This document shows, piece after piece, positions 40,501-51,060 of a stretch of DNA of 64,000 nt. This DNA is from Astropecten irregularis. Lineage: Eukaryota; Echinodermata; Asteroidea; Paxillosida; Astropectinidae. Both the position numbers and the translations under genes were made by a program. The notes below the pieces were generated by a model. It worked only from the letters and a program-made list of their open reading frames with translations, made no database searches and was not told the origin of the DNA. The stretch is from positions 1,984,001 to 2,048,000 of the forward strand of contig OZ020261.1 of NCBI GenBank assembly GCA_963971285.1. Direction: 5' to 3'. Within the stretch, counting starts at the first letter, position 1; every line of letters starts with the position of its first letter.

Positions 40501-43500
40501 GGGGTCACCACCAACGTAGGGCTGGATAGCTCAATTGGTAGAGCGCCTGTACGGTATTCAGAAGGTCGCTGGTTCGAGTCCCGCTCCAGTCAATTTTTCT
40601 TTGTTCACTTTTCAATAAATTAAATTTCATAAGAATGGGAAGACCCTAAAGGTACAGTACAGGATTGGTAACATACCCACACATAAATGAATGCTGACAG
40701 ATTTATGTATTGTATAACTTTCAGGGTATGAAGATGGTGCGGGTAGAAACATACCATTAATACATTTCAACCTGAACTGCTGTATTTATCCAGAAATTAG
40801 TAAAACAAAGTACAAAAACAGTTTTGATCTCGGGGTAAGATCAAAACCATTCTTTATGTTTTAAAGGAAGAATTGAATTGGGTTTTTGCTATTTTCTTGT
40901 GACCCAGATGTCCGATTGTCCGTTGGTGGTCGTTCATGTTCAAGAAATTTTTGAAATGTGGCAGATAAAAGAAGGGTTTTACCCGATGGATCGTCAGGAC
41001 CGGCATTTGCTCCAAGGGCACCAGTGTTCAACACCTGCAAGAAATGACCTGTTTCTTTAGACTGTAGCCTCAGCACATTGCCATTGTTAAACATCATCTG
41101 CAAAGAAAAATAAAGAATAATAACGTCCAAAATTGAGGGACAGCTTATGGCGAGGTATTTAAAAGAATTTAGGGCAGCAAGGCAATTACAGGGGGCACCA
41201 AGGCAATGACCAGGGGCAGCAAGGCAATGACCAGGGGCACCGAGGCAATGACCAGGGCCACCAAGGCAATGACGAGGAGCACCAAGCAATGACCAGGGGC
41301 ATCAAGGCAATGACCAGGGGCACCAAGGCAATGACCAGGGCACCAAGGCAATGACCAGGGTTACCAAGGCAATGACAAGGGGCATCAAGGCAATAACCAG
41401 GGGCATCAAGGCAATGACCAGGGGCACCAAGGCAATGACCAGGGGCACCAAGGCAATGACCAGGGGCACAAAGGCAATGACCAGGGGCACCAAGGCAATG
41501 ACCAGGGGCACCAAGGCAATGACCAGGGGCATCAAGGCAATGACCAGGGGCATCAAGGCAATGACCAGGGGCATCAAGGCAATGACCAGGGCCATCAAGG
41601 CAATGACCAGGGCCATCAAGGCAATGACCAGGGGCATCAAGGCAATGACCAGGGGCACCAAGGCAATGACCAGGGGCACCAAGGCAATGACCAGGGGCAT
41701 CAAGGCAATGACCAGGGGCACCAAGGCAATGACCAGGGGCACCAAGGCAATGACCAGGGGCACCACAAGGCAAACCAGGGGCTTGTATCAGCATCCGTGA
41801 GAGTCGAGGGAAAGATTTGAAAGATCTTTCCTGAACGTGAGTGTTTGCAAATCCATTCAAATTTGAAGACTTACCAGTGTTGCAGTGTTGGCGTAGCGGT
41901 CTACTTCGTGTTGGACCGTCCGGCCAGCGCTGTTCAGGGCCTTCTCAGCTGACTTGAACAACCCTCCAAGAGATGTCTGAACAACAAAGAAGACAGTACT
42001 GACTTGTATAGCGCTACATGTAAAAAATACGCAGATCAAGAAGGCAACGCCCCTTGAAAAATTGACCAATCACAACACGTTATAAGGTCCGACAAATTGC
42101 CGCCATTTTGTCTGACAAAATGTTTTAATTCTTTACTACACACTTTTCATTGACTTTACTTTTGTTTCTTATACGTGTACAAGGCAAATCTTTTACAAAC
42201 TCGTGTTTCATTCTTAACCATGGTCAACATGGTCAAGCGATGTTTATATTTTCATTGTAATTCTGAATCTTGATGCCCTGGCTGAGAGGAAATGTGCATT
42301 TTTGGCCTTTTGAAAAACCAAAGTCTAACGGAGAGAAGTGCTTTTGGTGGTTGAGAGTGTACAGTGTTTCGAGTGTGGGTGATTTGTGACACGTTGTGTG
42401 TTCGCTTTGTTGCTTGGAGCCTTGGACGTTGCTATGGTGGGCGTAGCCTACTGGATCGTTGAATTGTGTTGAAGCTATGGTGCACTGGAACAGCACTTGC
42501 CGACATAACTAACCGCCATTATGCCAATCACAACGAAAATTCAGGAATGTTGTTTCAGTAAATTACAAACAGTGCAACTATGGGTCTCAAATTGGCAATT
42601 TCAATTTCCGGAATCTACTGAATATATTTTTATATTTAGATTGATGAGTAGCAACAAACAAAATCACATTAAAAAATGTGTGTATTATACTTACACCAAC
42701 CCCACTTGTCTGGGTTGCCGGCTGCACAACTACATTCTATAAAGAAAAATACAGAAGCAAATGGACAATTGTGAGTGAAAATGTCGCAAAGGCGGGGTTA
42801 TCACCTCAAATGTGGCATTGCCCTAAGTTCCCCTGCCTTGTTGCCCCTCGTCATTGCCTTGGATGGTGCCAGGTAGTCATAACCCCTTGTCATTGCCTTG
42901 GTGCCCCTGGTCATTGCCTTGATGCCCCTGGTCATTGCCTTGATGCCCCTGGTCATTGCCTTGGTGCCTTTGGTCATTGCCTTGGTTCCCCTTGTCATTG
43001 CCTTGGTGCCCCTGGTCATTGCCTTGATGCCCCTGGTCATTGCCTTGGTGCCCCTGGTCATTGCCTTGATGCCCCTGGCTATTGCCTTGATGAACATGGT
43101 CACTGCCTTGGTGCCCCTGGTCATTGCCTTGGTGACCCTGGTCATTGTCTTGGAGCCCCTGGTCATTGCCTTGGTGTCCCTGGTCATTGCCTTGGTGTCC
43201 CTGGTCATTGCCTTGGTGCCCCTGGTCATTGCCTTGGAGCCCCTGGCCATTGCCTTGGTGCCCCTGGTCATTGCCTTGGTGCCCCTGGTCATTGCCTTGG
43301 TGTCCCTGGTCACTGCCTTGGTGTCCCTGGTCACTGCCTTGGTGCCCCTGGTCACTCTGTCCCCATTTGTTCTGATCCTCTCATCCATTTATGTGTATCA
43401 TCTAATCTTAATACTTGCATGTTCTTGTCCTCTTGTCATTTAGCCTTTGAGAAAGATCCTGCTAGGATCGAAACGTCAGGCCCTCAAACTCCCAAGTAAA

Positions 43501-43727
43501 ATGTGTACCTGTTGGTATGTTGTCTGTGCTCCTTGCTGATAAGGAGGTGGCTGGGCCGGGTAACCCTGCTGGGGCGGGTAGCCCTGTTGGGTAGGCGGGT
43601 AGCCCTGCTGGGGCGGCGGGTAGCCCTGTTGAGGTGGTGGGTAGCCTTGCTGGGGTGGGTAGCCTGGTTGTGGAGCACAGTTGGGGTTGAAAGGTGGCGG
43701 TTTGGAGTTATTTGGAGGTTGTGCCAT
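34567..43727 (-). CDS. Pro/Gln/Tyr-rich protein with an FGF/IL-1-like beta-trefoil domain (3' end not settled)
   Basis: Exons on minus: 43727-43509, 42736-42695, 41976-41875, 41097-40983, 40281-40178 and 34740-34567. Borders are AG/GT and phases join to 252 residues; a last exon is still needed. Residues 1-73 repeat [13 protein letters not shown], as in scramblase or annexin A7/A11 N-termini. Residues 88-121 ([17 protein letters not shown]) form a predicted amphipathic helix. Residues 122-252 show three lobes: [36 protein letters not shown] with CKFRLHE, and [20 protein letters not shown] with FTPSV. The last resembles the FGF segment around GLKKNG..KRGP..GQKA..FLP. No signal peptide. A role cannot be assigned; a cytosolic or non-classically secreted protein is inferred. 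Divergent from PAFAH1B. Confidence 0.72.
34850..35210. mobile_element. TTAA-family MITE, right end degraded
   Basis: Left TTAAAGGTAGTATCATAC, central GATCTTTTAAAAGATC, TATGTTTCTACCACCACC. The right end reads TTTCTTAACAAAGTGG and is diverged. Lies in intron 5 of the beta-trefoil gene, 110 bp from exon 6. Confidence 0.65.
35411..35568 (+). other. Candidate first coding exon of a membrane or secreted protein
   Basis: The frame from ATG at 35411 (a second ATG at 35491) ends with [20 protein letters not shown] then IHVM and a strong donor GTAAGTG at 35569. The hydrophobic run could be a signal anchor. RxFCLF followed by D recalls the first membrane segment of MENTAL-domain (STARD3) proteins, but this is a weak likeness. 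The region 35220-35480 is CpG-rich. It lies inside intron 5 of the beta-trefoil gene on the opposite strand, and no downstream partner exon was recognised. Confidence 0.3.
36307..37070. repeat. 32/33-bp minisatellite, intron of the beta-trefoil gene
   Basis: About 24 units of TTCATACCAACTCGTACC followed by TTTACCAAGACAAA, differing mainly by CCAAGAC versus CCAAAGAC (32 or 33 bp) and a few 4-bp deletions. The unit has no stop in several frames on either strand, so a 274-codon frame arises without being a gene. Confidence 0.85.
38020..38297. mobile_element. TTAA-family MITE, internally deleted
   Basis: TACTTTGGTTGCAAAAATATCAAGG to TTTGATACTAACTTTAAAG with the TATGTTTCTACCATCACC block. The central GATC palindrome is lost. 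Intron 5 of the beta-trefoil gene. Confidence 0.6.
38935..39466. mobile_element. Foldback element with GGTGTCGAT ends and poly-G arms
   Basis: CCATAGGTGTCGATTTC at the left is inverted at the right (GGGATCGACACCCATGG). Next to each end is a run of G (left) or C (right) of ten or more. The interior includes GAGGGAGCGAAGCAACCGAG. About 530 bp, no coding capacity. Confidence 0.6.
39590..39722 (+). repeat. Dispersed element with the GATCCTG..AGGATCGAAA tail, copy 1
   Basis: CCCATTTGTTCTGATCCTCTC, TTCTTGTCCTCTCGTCATTT, AAGATCCTGTTATAGGATCG, CATCAGGCCCTCCTAACTCC. Also at 43360-43500, 48590-48735 (inverted), 59380-59640 (tail repeated in tandem) and 60890-61075. It directly abuts the next SINE. Confidence 0.65.
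39725..40075 (+). mobile_element. tRNA-derived SINE, family 2
   Basis: GTCTTGTGGTCAATCTACAG, box-B-like GGGTTCGAATCCAGCC, CACATATTGCTCCTCTTCACC, GGGCTGTATACTCCCCAGGG. The tail AAAGCCCAATGACCAGGG then ATAAT and AGCGC-like end ATATGCGCTATATAAAC. The most complete copy in the window, with the one at 48147. Confidence 0.75.
40469..40616 (+). mobile_element. SINE family 1 copy with tRNA-like head and inverted ends
   Basis: 40521-40593 is tRNA-like: box A in TAGCTCAATTGGTAGAGC, box B GGTTCGAGTCC, and CTCCAGTC able to pair with the 5' GGCTGGA. It is flanked by ATTGAAAAGTGAACAAAG on the left and its inverse CTTTGTTCACTTTTCAAT on the right. A functional tRNA is unlikely because diverged copies occur elsewhere in the window and the anticodon arm pairs poorly. 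Confidence 0.65.
41175..41775. repeat. 21-bp minisatellite, array 1, intron 3 of the beta-trefoil gene
   Basis: About 28 units of CAAGGCAATGACCAGGGG plus CAC/CAT. Because 21 is a multiple of 3 the array is open in several frames on both strands and yields long repetitive spurious ORFs. The same unit forms array 2 (42835-43355, opposite orientation) and array 3 (59945-60490). Confidence 0.9.
42835..43355. repeat. 21-bp minisatellite, array 2, intron 1 of the beta-trefoil gene
   Basis: About 25 units of CCCCTGGTCATTGCCTTG plus GTG/ATG, the inverse of array 1. The array merges at its right edge (CCCTGGTCACTCTGTCCCC) into a copy of the dispersed GATCCTGCTAGGATC element at 43360-43500, which runs up to the donor of coding exon 1 at 43508. 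Confidence 0.9.
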
Positions 43728-43771
43728 TGTTGAGCTGAAACACAAACCAAAAAATGTAATTTCTCTATTAA

Positions 43772-43990
43772 GAGTCATTGAAAAGTGAACAAAGAAAAAT
43801 TGACTGGAGCGGGATTTGAACCGGCAACCTCCTGAATACCGTACAGGCGCACTACCAACTCAGCTATCCAGCTGTTGGTGGTGTCCCTAATACGGTAGTC
43901 AATTATATTTGTTCGTTTGGCAGTCAGAAGACATGGAACCATGCACACACCGCCATATCCCAGGGAACTCCTGTGAATAGATTTGAAAAT
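43772..43990 (-). mobile_element. SINE family 1 copy, 5' flank of the beta-trefoil gene
   Basis: ATTGAAAAGTGAACAAAG, then on minus a tRNA-like head (AGCTGAGTTGGTAGTGCGCC; GGTTCAAATCCCGCTCC). The sequence to the right (GTCAATTATATTTGTTCG, GCAGTCAGAAGACATGG) is shared with copies at 53944 and 55474. It begins 45 bp upstream of the predicted start codon, so it may lie within the 5' UTR or promoter. Confidence 0.65.
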
Positions 43991-44163
43991 ACTGTGAGCG
44001 CTTGTCACATTTTTCTTTTTGCAGTTTCCGATTCATGATGACATGTGCTGAACATTTCACAGGTTTGTTTTTATATCATGACAATTCAAATTAAGAACAG
44101 TCTCCAGCTGTTCTGTCACCTTTTAATACCAATTCTGTATTAGATCATACTGTAACTGCCGTA

Positions 44164-44552
44164 ATTAAAGGTACTATATCGTACATGTCATACTTCGGTA
44201 GCATACCGCATCAGAAATCTTCACAGATTTACCTATCTTACAGGGTATAAAGATGGCGATGGTAGAAACATACCGTTAAAATTATTCTGCCTGAAATGAG
44301 CACTGAATTTATTCAGAAAAGAGTAAAACCATGTGACGAAGATAATTTTTCATCTTTTAAAGATCAAAAATAAAAGAGAAAAGACTTAAGAAATACTGTG
44401 GCCGGTTTTCACTGTTTTCTCAAAAAGTTGGCATCGTATGGGACTGAAATTTTTACAGATGACTGTTACTGTATCTTCCTTGATATTTTTGCCCATGAAT
44501 CTGTATTTCTTTGACAAAAACCAAAGTATCGGATAATTACCTTTAAAATTAC
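44164..44552. mobile_element. TTAA-family MITE between two divergent genes
   Basis: TTAAAGGTACTATATCGTAC at the left, CCAAAGTATCGGATAATTACC then TTTAA at the right; centre GATCTTTTAAAGATCAAA. Body in inverse orientation to the copy at 16943. Confidence 0.65.
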
Positions 44553-44943
44553 AATTAACATCATTATCTTCAAATTGAAGTTCATTGTAGATCCAGTGCC
44601 AGTGCAGTGGCAGTATAATATAATTACTGGAGTCCTGCATTATTGACAATATAAACAGTGACTGGGGTATATTCCACTCCAATTCATGATGTCAACAAAT
44701 ATACAAATTAGGCCAGATACACAATTAATGTTCGACATGGTCGAACATTCTGGCTTTTTGTCACTGACATATTATGTGACTGGAGTGAAAACAAGCACGC
44801 GTAGCACAATGCACATGGAGTGTGCTTACACAATAACAAGTGACATATTGCCAACAGACTATTTTAAATTATAAACAAAATTTGTTGAGTTGTTGACATG
44901 ACATGGATCTGATAAAACGTAGCGGTGTATTATCTGGGCCACT

Positions 44944-45150
44944 GGGGCCAATTTCATGGAGCTGCTAAGCACAAAAAAATTGCTTAACGCTGGCACAAAA
45001 ATGTCAAGTTTGCCCAATAAAACAAAACCCTCATTAAAAATTCCATAATTTGATGTTCGTAAGCGAACAACAGCCAAAGAACAACCACAATACACAATGG
45101 AAATTTGGTTTAATGTTAATCCTGTTTTTATTAAGACAGACATTTTAATT
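44944..45150. mobile_element. MITE with GGGGCCAATTTCAT end, truncated
   Basis: GGGGCCAATTTCATGGAGC then TGCTAAGCACAAA, with CAACAGCCAAAGAACAACC inside. The right inverted end is not clear. Confidence 0.55.
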
Positions 45151-45164
45151 GCTAATCAGGGCCT

Positions 45165-45284
45165 AGTTGCGACGCGATGATCGTAACCCTAGGTCTGACC
45201 ATGGGACCGTAACTGGGAGTCCCAACTTGAACTTAGGCTAGGTCCCAGTCCCCATGTCAGGCTAGGGTTACGATCATCGCAACT
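45165..45284. mobile_element. Palindromic MITE, AGTTGCGATGATC family, copy 3
   Basis: AGTTGCGACGCGATGATCG at the left, GGGTTACGATCATCGCAACT at the right; the left arm carries a small CGC insertion. The interior has GACCATGGGACC and GGTCCCAGTCCCCATG. Confidence 0.7.
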
Positions 45285-45935
45285 AAGCAGGGCCATGAAC
45301 TTAGGCTAGGTTAGCTGCTTAATTGCTGTTTTAAACAGTGTTTAAATACTTGAATTAGCTGCAGTAACTGTAGCCCTATAATCCGACTTACTCACGTAAA
45401 AATCAACTTCAAGTTCAGGGGGAGCAGTGATCATGTGACTGAGTGTTTTTGCGCAGGTGACCACAATGCCATGGGCGTAAGTTCAGTTGACCTTCGTTTA
45501 TTTTGCATGTGCATGAAATAGCCGTCGAGTTATAATTACATGCTGTGTTTTTATCATAGACTTGCTTCCTGTCCTACGTCAAATTAATTCCCGCTCGAAA
45601 CAAACAACATTAACGTTTTTCAATTTGCAGTTTGCACTAGGATTTATGCAATTTCTCAAGCACGCATTATTAATTATTGTCACATCACAACATCGTAATA
45701 AAAATCTTTCTTTTGTTTAGAGTCAAATAGCGTTTAAAAATAAATTATGACTTGTGGCCAGTCTAGTATTTTTGTCGGCCATCTTGAATGGGAAGTACTT
45801 CCGGTTGGGTCAAATAACACACCGCAGTGTTTCGCTCGTTTCACATACATGACATACGGTACGTGAATTTCGTGACAGAAAACCTTATTTTTGTATGGAA
45901 ATTCGTGCTTTTCTTTTATCCAGTATAAAGTCGAT

Positions 45936-48900
45936 ATGAGTTCTGGGGTAGCAGTTAACACGGCGACTATACCGGTGGCTGTAGAGGACGTACAAGGCGA
46001 CAAACGCTGGATTAATGTGGTAAGAATTTTCGAATTTTTTGTGAAAAGTTGTGTGACGGTCGAATGGGAAATAAACAGTGTAGGGCCTATACCCTTTACC
46101 AGTAATGGTATGTAATTTACCAACTGCGTACGTGTATTATTAATATTAATTAATGTGTATGGAGCGTTTGTGCAGATATTAAAGGTATAATTCATAATAC
46201 ACATGATCAGTAAAGGCCAATAACAGCACCTGAACTTTCTCTAAATTAGTCTAATCCTGCTTGTAGTACGTGAATGTAACGTTAGGCCTAATAAAATAGG
46301 CCTAATCATAATGTCATCCACCATGAGCCTGTGAAAATTTGAGGTCAATCGCCGAATTTGACATTTGACTCGTCACTCAGACCCCCGAAAATAGTGGTAA
46401 AATTACTTTTTTTTTCTTATTAATTAACATTAAACATAAAGAATGCTTTTGATCACGCCTACTTCTTTATTTAGAAGGCTTACTCCGTGAGCCTTTGAGT
46501 TCTAGTTCTAAGTTCTAACGTTAGCACTCTGAGTCTTACTTTTCTGGGTGCCATAATGCCGTTGGTTTTGACCAATACAATGGAAATACCGCCTTTACCT
46601 GACCGCGAATACGGATAATTTGTAAATCCGTCAATGAAACTGGGATTCCTATTTTCGTCACACTGGATTTGTAAATCTGAAGATTCGTTGCAACAAAATG
46701 ACTTGTCGCAGATTTTATTTTGAGGGAAATAATCATGTTTATTGCTATTTATCGGCAGCACGAGCGCCACGTGGCAGAGGCTAAGGAGAAAGAACCGGAT
46801 GTTCTCTTTGTGGGTGATTCCTTGATCCAACACCTACCACAGAATCAGGTGAGTACACAGGGTACCAGACCAAGCCCAAGGAGACATAGGAGGCTTACGG
46901 AACGGAGGCTCAGGCTCAGGACATCATCCATATGCTGAAAATATAGGTTGTGATTTTTCATTGAAGCTGAATTTCTGTTTTCCTTTTCCAACCAGAGAAT
47001 CTACTTCCGAACTGCAGCCAAAAGCCTCTATTTTGATATATTATAAAACATTATTTTAGAACGGATTTGTGAAATGGTGCTGGAGCCTGTGTCTGTGCCT
47101 GAGCCTGAGCCTGAGCTTGAGCTTGAGCCTGAGCCTGAGCCTGACTGTCACTCTCCTGAGGACGAACAGAGCATCACCGGTTCTTCTCAGAACCACACAC
47201 TCTAACAGAAGTGATAACATGGTGTCACCGCAAACCTGCTTTTCTTTCAGTTTGCAGCAGTTTATTACTTGTTTAATTGTTTATTACTCATTAATTGTTT
47301 ACATTCCGTACCGTGTTTTCACTTTCTTTTATGATATAGGTTTGGACTGACCTGTTTGAGCCACTTCACTCTCTAAACTTTGGCATGGGTGCTGATCAGA
47401 CGCAGCACGTACTATGGCGCCTGCAGAACGGAGCCCTGGACTACATCAAACCAAAGGTATGAACACTTCAAATGAAGTCATTCTTAAAGGTGGCATCATA
47501 CTTTGGTCGCTTACCGAAACAGAAATCTTCACAGATTTACCTGTAACTTACAGGGTATAAACATGGTGATGGTACAAACATACCTGTCTGCCTGAAATGC
47601 TGTATTTTTCCAGAAAAGAGTAAAATTAATGACTAAAAACAATTTTGATCTTTTAAAGATCAAAAATAAAAGAGAAAAGACTTAACAAATACTCTGGCTG
47701 TATTTCACTGTTTTCTCAAAATGTGGACAACATATGGGACTGAAATTTTCACAGATGACTTTGACTGTATCTTCCTTGATATATTTGCCCATGAATCTGC
47801 ATTTCTTTGACAAAAACCAAAGTTTGAACTAACGTTTCCTTATTAACAATGTTTTTTTTGTTCTGTTGTTGTATGAATAGGTTATTGTTCTACTGGTGGG
47901 AACAAACAATCATGGTCACACGGCGGAGGAAACATTTGAAGGCATCAAAGCAATCATTGATTACATCACCACCAAGATCCCTACTGCTCATCTAGTAGTC
48001 ATGGTAACTTCACTCTTCTTTTTTTTTATTGATGTATATCGTAGTGCTTGGATTTTTATCCGACCCAGATTTAATGGGAGACTTTTAGAACCGGTCTTCA
48101 AGTCAACAGCGCACACGCACGTAAATGCCTAGTGACCTTGGGGTACCGTGGCCTAGTGGTCCGGCGTGTCGTACTCAATATCCTGTGGTCAATCTACAGA
48201 TTGTGGGTTCAAATCCAGCCATTGGCTAGTGGTGCTTGCGTCCTTGGGCAAGATGCTTTGTCACATATTGCTTCTCTTCACCCAGGAGTAAATGGGTACC
48301 TGTGAGGGTAGAGATGGCTTTGTGAGCTTGATTAGCCCTGCGCGCTTTGCAGGCAGGCCTGTATTCTCCCCAGGGAGGTGAGATGGTTTCTGAAATGTGA
48401 ATGGGGCCGATGACGAGGGATAATAATAATAAGCGCTTTGAGTAGTTTATAACTAGATATAACATTTACAAGTATTTGTTTGTTATTATTACTTGTTATT
48501 AGCCATGTTTATAGTCAACCAAGATAATATAGAAAATTTAGGTTGCAAATGTACATGTTGGGATAGTACATGTATTACATGTTAAGCATGCTTGGAGTTA
48601 GGAGGGCCTGACGTTTTGATCCTAGCAGGCTCTTTCTCAAAAGCTAAATGACAAGAGGACAAGAACATGCAAGTTAAGATACACATAAATGGATGAGAGG
48701 ATCAGAACAAAGGGGGACAGAGTGACCAGTGAAAATCGAACCACAAACAAATATCAAATTTTGGTTCGTTTTTGATTGAATTGTCGCGAGTCACGCAAGC
48801 GCTCACTTGCAGTCGCACAACTTATTGGATTTCTGTGATTTTCCGGAAATGACTTTGCCGGTCACTTACATCCCTGTTAAACATGTTCAGGTTCTTTTCC

Positions 48901-49178
48901 CACCATAACAGGCAATCCCACCCAGAGGGCAACATCCGAACAAACTACGCGACAAAATAAAAACCATCAACGCGTCAATAGCAACACTACTCAACGCTCA
49001 GCCGTCTACATACCCAAAAGTGGAGCTTTTTGACGCCAACGGTGAATTCGTCTTGGAAGATGGAACGATAGCTCATTCGGACATGTACGACTACCTTCAC
49101 CTCACCAACCAAGGATACAGGAAAATCTGCGAACCCCTTCGGGAAAGGCTGGACGAGTTATTACAAGAGAAGGAATAG
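45936..49178 (+). CDS. PAFAH1B2: Platelet-activating factor acetylhydrolase IB catalytic subunit (alpha 1/alpha 2 type)
   Basis: SGNH-fold hydrolase that removes the sn-2 acetyl group of PAF; dimers of this subunit bind LIS1 (PAFAH1B1). Exons 45936-46019, 46759-46848, 47340-47456, 47881-48003 and 48912-49178 join in phase 0 to 226 residues (human 229). IPVAVEDVQGDKRWINV is the family N-terminus. LFVGDSLIQ holds the nucleophile Ser49, GTNNH the oxyanion Asn106, and DMYDYLHLT the Asp198/His201 pair, so the enzyme should be active. NFGMGADQTQHVLWRLQNG is diagnostic. A pre-duplication invertebrate gene is co-orthologous to PAFAH1B2 and PAFAH1B3, so the symbol is a nearest name. The final 'PRGQHPNKLRDK' exon follows a long repeat-filled intron. 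Confidence 0.93.
46860..47250. mobile_element. Hexamer-arm foldback element joined to half of a hairpin element, PAFAH1B intron 2
   Basis: 46905-47140 has GAGGCTCAGGCTCAGG, CATATGCTGAAAATATAGG, CCAAAAGCCTCTATTTTG and a GAGCCT array. From 47145, CTCTCCTGAGGACGAACAGAG to GTGTCACCGCAAACCTGC matches the right half of the hairpin at 10354-10596. Two families are therefore abutted within one intron, ending about 90 bases before exon 3. Confidence 0.65.
47484..47840. mobile_element. TTAA-family MITE, PAFAH1B intron 3
   Basis: TTAAAGGTGGCATCATACTTTG, then in inverse orientation the body (GATCTTTTAAAGATCAAAAA), ending CCAAAGTTTGAACTAACG. Right end diverged; it stops about 40 bases before exon 4. Confidence 0.65.
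48073..48123. mobile_element. Half of an AATGGGAGAC foldback MITE, PAFAH1B intron 4
   Basis: AATGGGAGACTTTTAGAACC, then GGTCTTCAAGTCAACAGCGC and ACACGCAC: the left arm of the element at 13553-13700. The right arm is missing, and SINE family 2 sequence begins about 25 bases on. Confidence 0.65.
48147..48470 (+). mobile_element. tRNA-derived SINE, family 2, PAFAH1B intron 4
   Basis: Head with box-A-like CGTGGCCTAGTGGTCCGG and box-B-like GGTTCAAATCC; body CACATATTGCTTCTCTTCACC; tail ending GATAATAATAATAAGCGC. It has the fullest tRNA-like head of this family in the window. Confidence 0.75.
48590..48735 (-). repeat. Dispersed element with GATCCTAGC..CTTTCTC tail, PAFAH1B intron 4
   Basis: Inverse of the copies at 39590 and 43360: GGAGGGCCTGACGTTTTGATC, CATTTATGTGTATC-inverse, and GGGGGACAGAGTGACCAG. 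It ends at exactly the GTGACCAG word from which the 21-bp minisatellites appear to start elsewhere. Confidence 0.6.
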
Positions 49179-50699
49179 GGATGCATCGAGAGCCAGACTA
49201 TGATGGCAGCCATCTTGGTCTAGTCCCCAGAACACAAATGTGGTATGTTAGTACTGTCTTGATGTTAATGTCATGGGTACCAGTCCACGGGATCTTTCGT
49301 GATTAACCCTCTTATTACCAAAAGTTAGTGGATATATAAAAAAGCTATGAGAAATACATTAACACTATTTATAACCCTCTGCAACCCTGACCCATCATGA
49401 AAATATAGGTACAGTTTTTCATTTGGTTAGTACATAAAAACAAAGGAAAGTCCACATAAGGTTTATAAAACAAGTAAGCATTTGTTTGTGCACAGTTGTA
49501 GCATACACACTGTGGACTTCCACGGACGTCCACATAATGCAGGATCCCAAGACGTTGTGTGGACTCACACACGTCCACATAATGTTTTCATGGATTAAAA
49601 AATGCCAAAAAGGAGACATTTTCAATGTGTCTTTATCAGTCGCAAATTGAAGTTTATCATTCAAGGGATATTCGGTCCAAATTCCGTCATGAAAAAGGGG
49701 TACAGTTCAAATACCAATGGTTTGAAGTTGTCCATTTGATCAGCACATGAAAACAAAGGAAAGTCCACATAAGTACCTATGTAAAACAAGTAAGCAAATT
49801 GAATGCTACCAACTAATGTCGCTGTTGTATTAGGGCATAATGAGTACTTCATATGTTCAAATGGTAATGAAAGGGTTAATGCAAAATTATGAAGTGCAGC
49901 CTGACATGAGATTGTGATATCATGGGTACCTGCCTGTGTATTTTATCATGTCCCCAGACTACTGCACCATGCTGCATTCATGACATTTGTGATGTCATGG
50001 GTACCAGTCTATGTCTTTGTCTTGTCCCCTGAACCCTTGCACCATGCTTTATCAAATAGCAATCATGTCATATGACAGAAACATTGTGGTATAGATCAAT
50101 GTTAATTATTGTATGCTTAAGTGGCAGCAAATTGTCAGCCAGCTGAGGGGTCAAGCTTGAGTAATAGCCAATCAGAGCACAGAATGCTTGTAGTTGTACT
50201 GTGTAGCTGTGATAAATTAGTGCGCCAATGAATTGTAGGAAGTTAGTAAGTCATTCATGTATGATTGTACGACTAGTTATGTGTTATGGTGAAGTCCCAA
50301 GGTCAAAGAATTGATATCAAAAAAAGGGGAATATTGTACTATAAATATTTGCGGAGGGAGAATAGTTTTACTATTCAACACTTGTGAATCGGTGTAAACA
50401 GTCCAATAGGTCCTATTAGCATACCACCACCTGAAATCCTGAGCACTATGCTGTTACATGTATCCCATTTTTGATTTTTTTGATCCCATTATTTGTTTTG
50501 TAGGGATAATAGTTTACTACTCAACACTTGTGAATCAATGAAAGCAGTCCAATAGGTCCTATCATCACCTGAAATCCAAATATGCTGAGGATAGATCTTC
50601 TTTTTTTGATCCCATTGCATGTATTTGTAAAGGGAGAATAGTTTTGCTATTCAATACTTGTGAACTGGTGAAAGCAGTCCAATATTTACATATTACCAC
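49179..50699 (+). other. Probable 3' UTR and flank of PAFAH1B
   Basis: No coding. Two diverged direct repeats near 49430-49580 and 49730-49800 share ACATAAAAACAAAGGAAAGT then CCACATAA. Other repeats of about 130-200 bp (GAGAATAGTTTTACTATTCAACAC, GCAGTCCAATAGGTCC) occur at about 50355, 50510 and 50635. No polyadenylation signal was chosen with confidence. Confidence 0.45.
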
Positions 50700-51060
50700 T
50701 TTAAGGTACTATCATACTTTGGCAGCATATCAAAACAGAAATTGGAACAGATTTTTCCTAACTTACAGGGTCTAAAGATGGTGATGGTAAAAACATATTG
50801 TTCAAATTGTTCTGCCTGAAATCTTGTGTTTTTCCCAGAAAAAGAGTACAACCAAAAACAAAAACAATTCTGATCTCATGGCGGGATTAAAACTCCTTTG
50901 AGTAGATTTTGAAACACCGGGAGCATTTTTCTCATAAAGTGGGCACCGTATGGGACTGGAAATTTTACTTAGATGATTGTTACTTTAATATCTTCCTTCA
51001 TATTTATGCCAACAAATCTGCATTTCTTTGACAAAAACCAAAGTATGAAGTTACCTTTAA
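50700..51060. mobile_element. TTAA-family MITE
   Basis: TTTAAGGTACTATCATACTTTG to CCAAAGTATGAAGTTACC then TTTAA, about 360 bp. Inner block AAAGTGGGCACCGTATGGGAC is shared with the copies in the introns of DCAF8 and the beta-trefoil gene. Confidence 0.7.

Noticed and set aside
40521..40593. A functional tRNA gene
   Set aside because: Boxes A and B are good, but the anticodon arm pairs poorly and the sequence is part of a dispersed family present at several diverged copies in the window.
41175..43355. CRISPR array
   Set aside because: Repeats are directly adjacent with no unique spacers, and this is an animal nuclear sequence.
41186..43499. Repeats such as [21 protein letters not shown] and [12 protein letters not shown] read from both strands
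   Set aside because: All are translations of the 21-bp minisatellite, whose unit length keeps all frames open. Real coding exons of the host gene lie outside it.
46480..46833. 117-codon minus-strand frame
   Set aside because: It overlaps PAFAH1B exon 2 on the opposite strand and has no conserved character.
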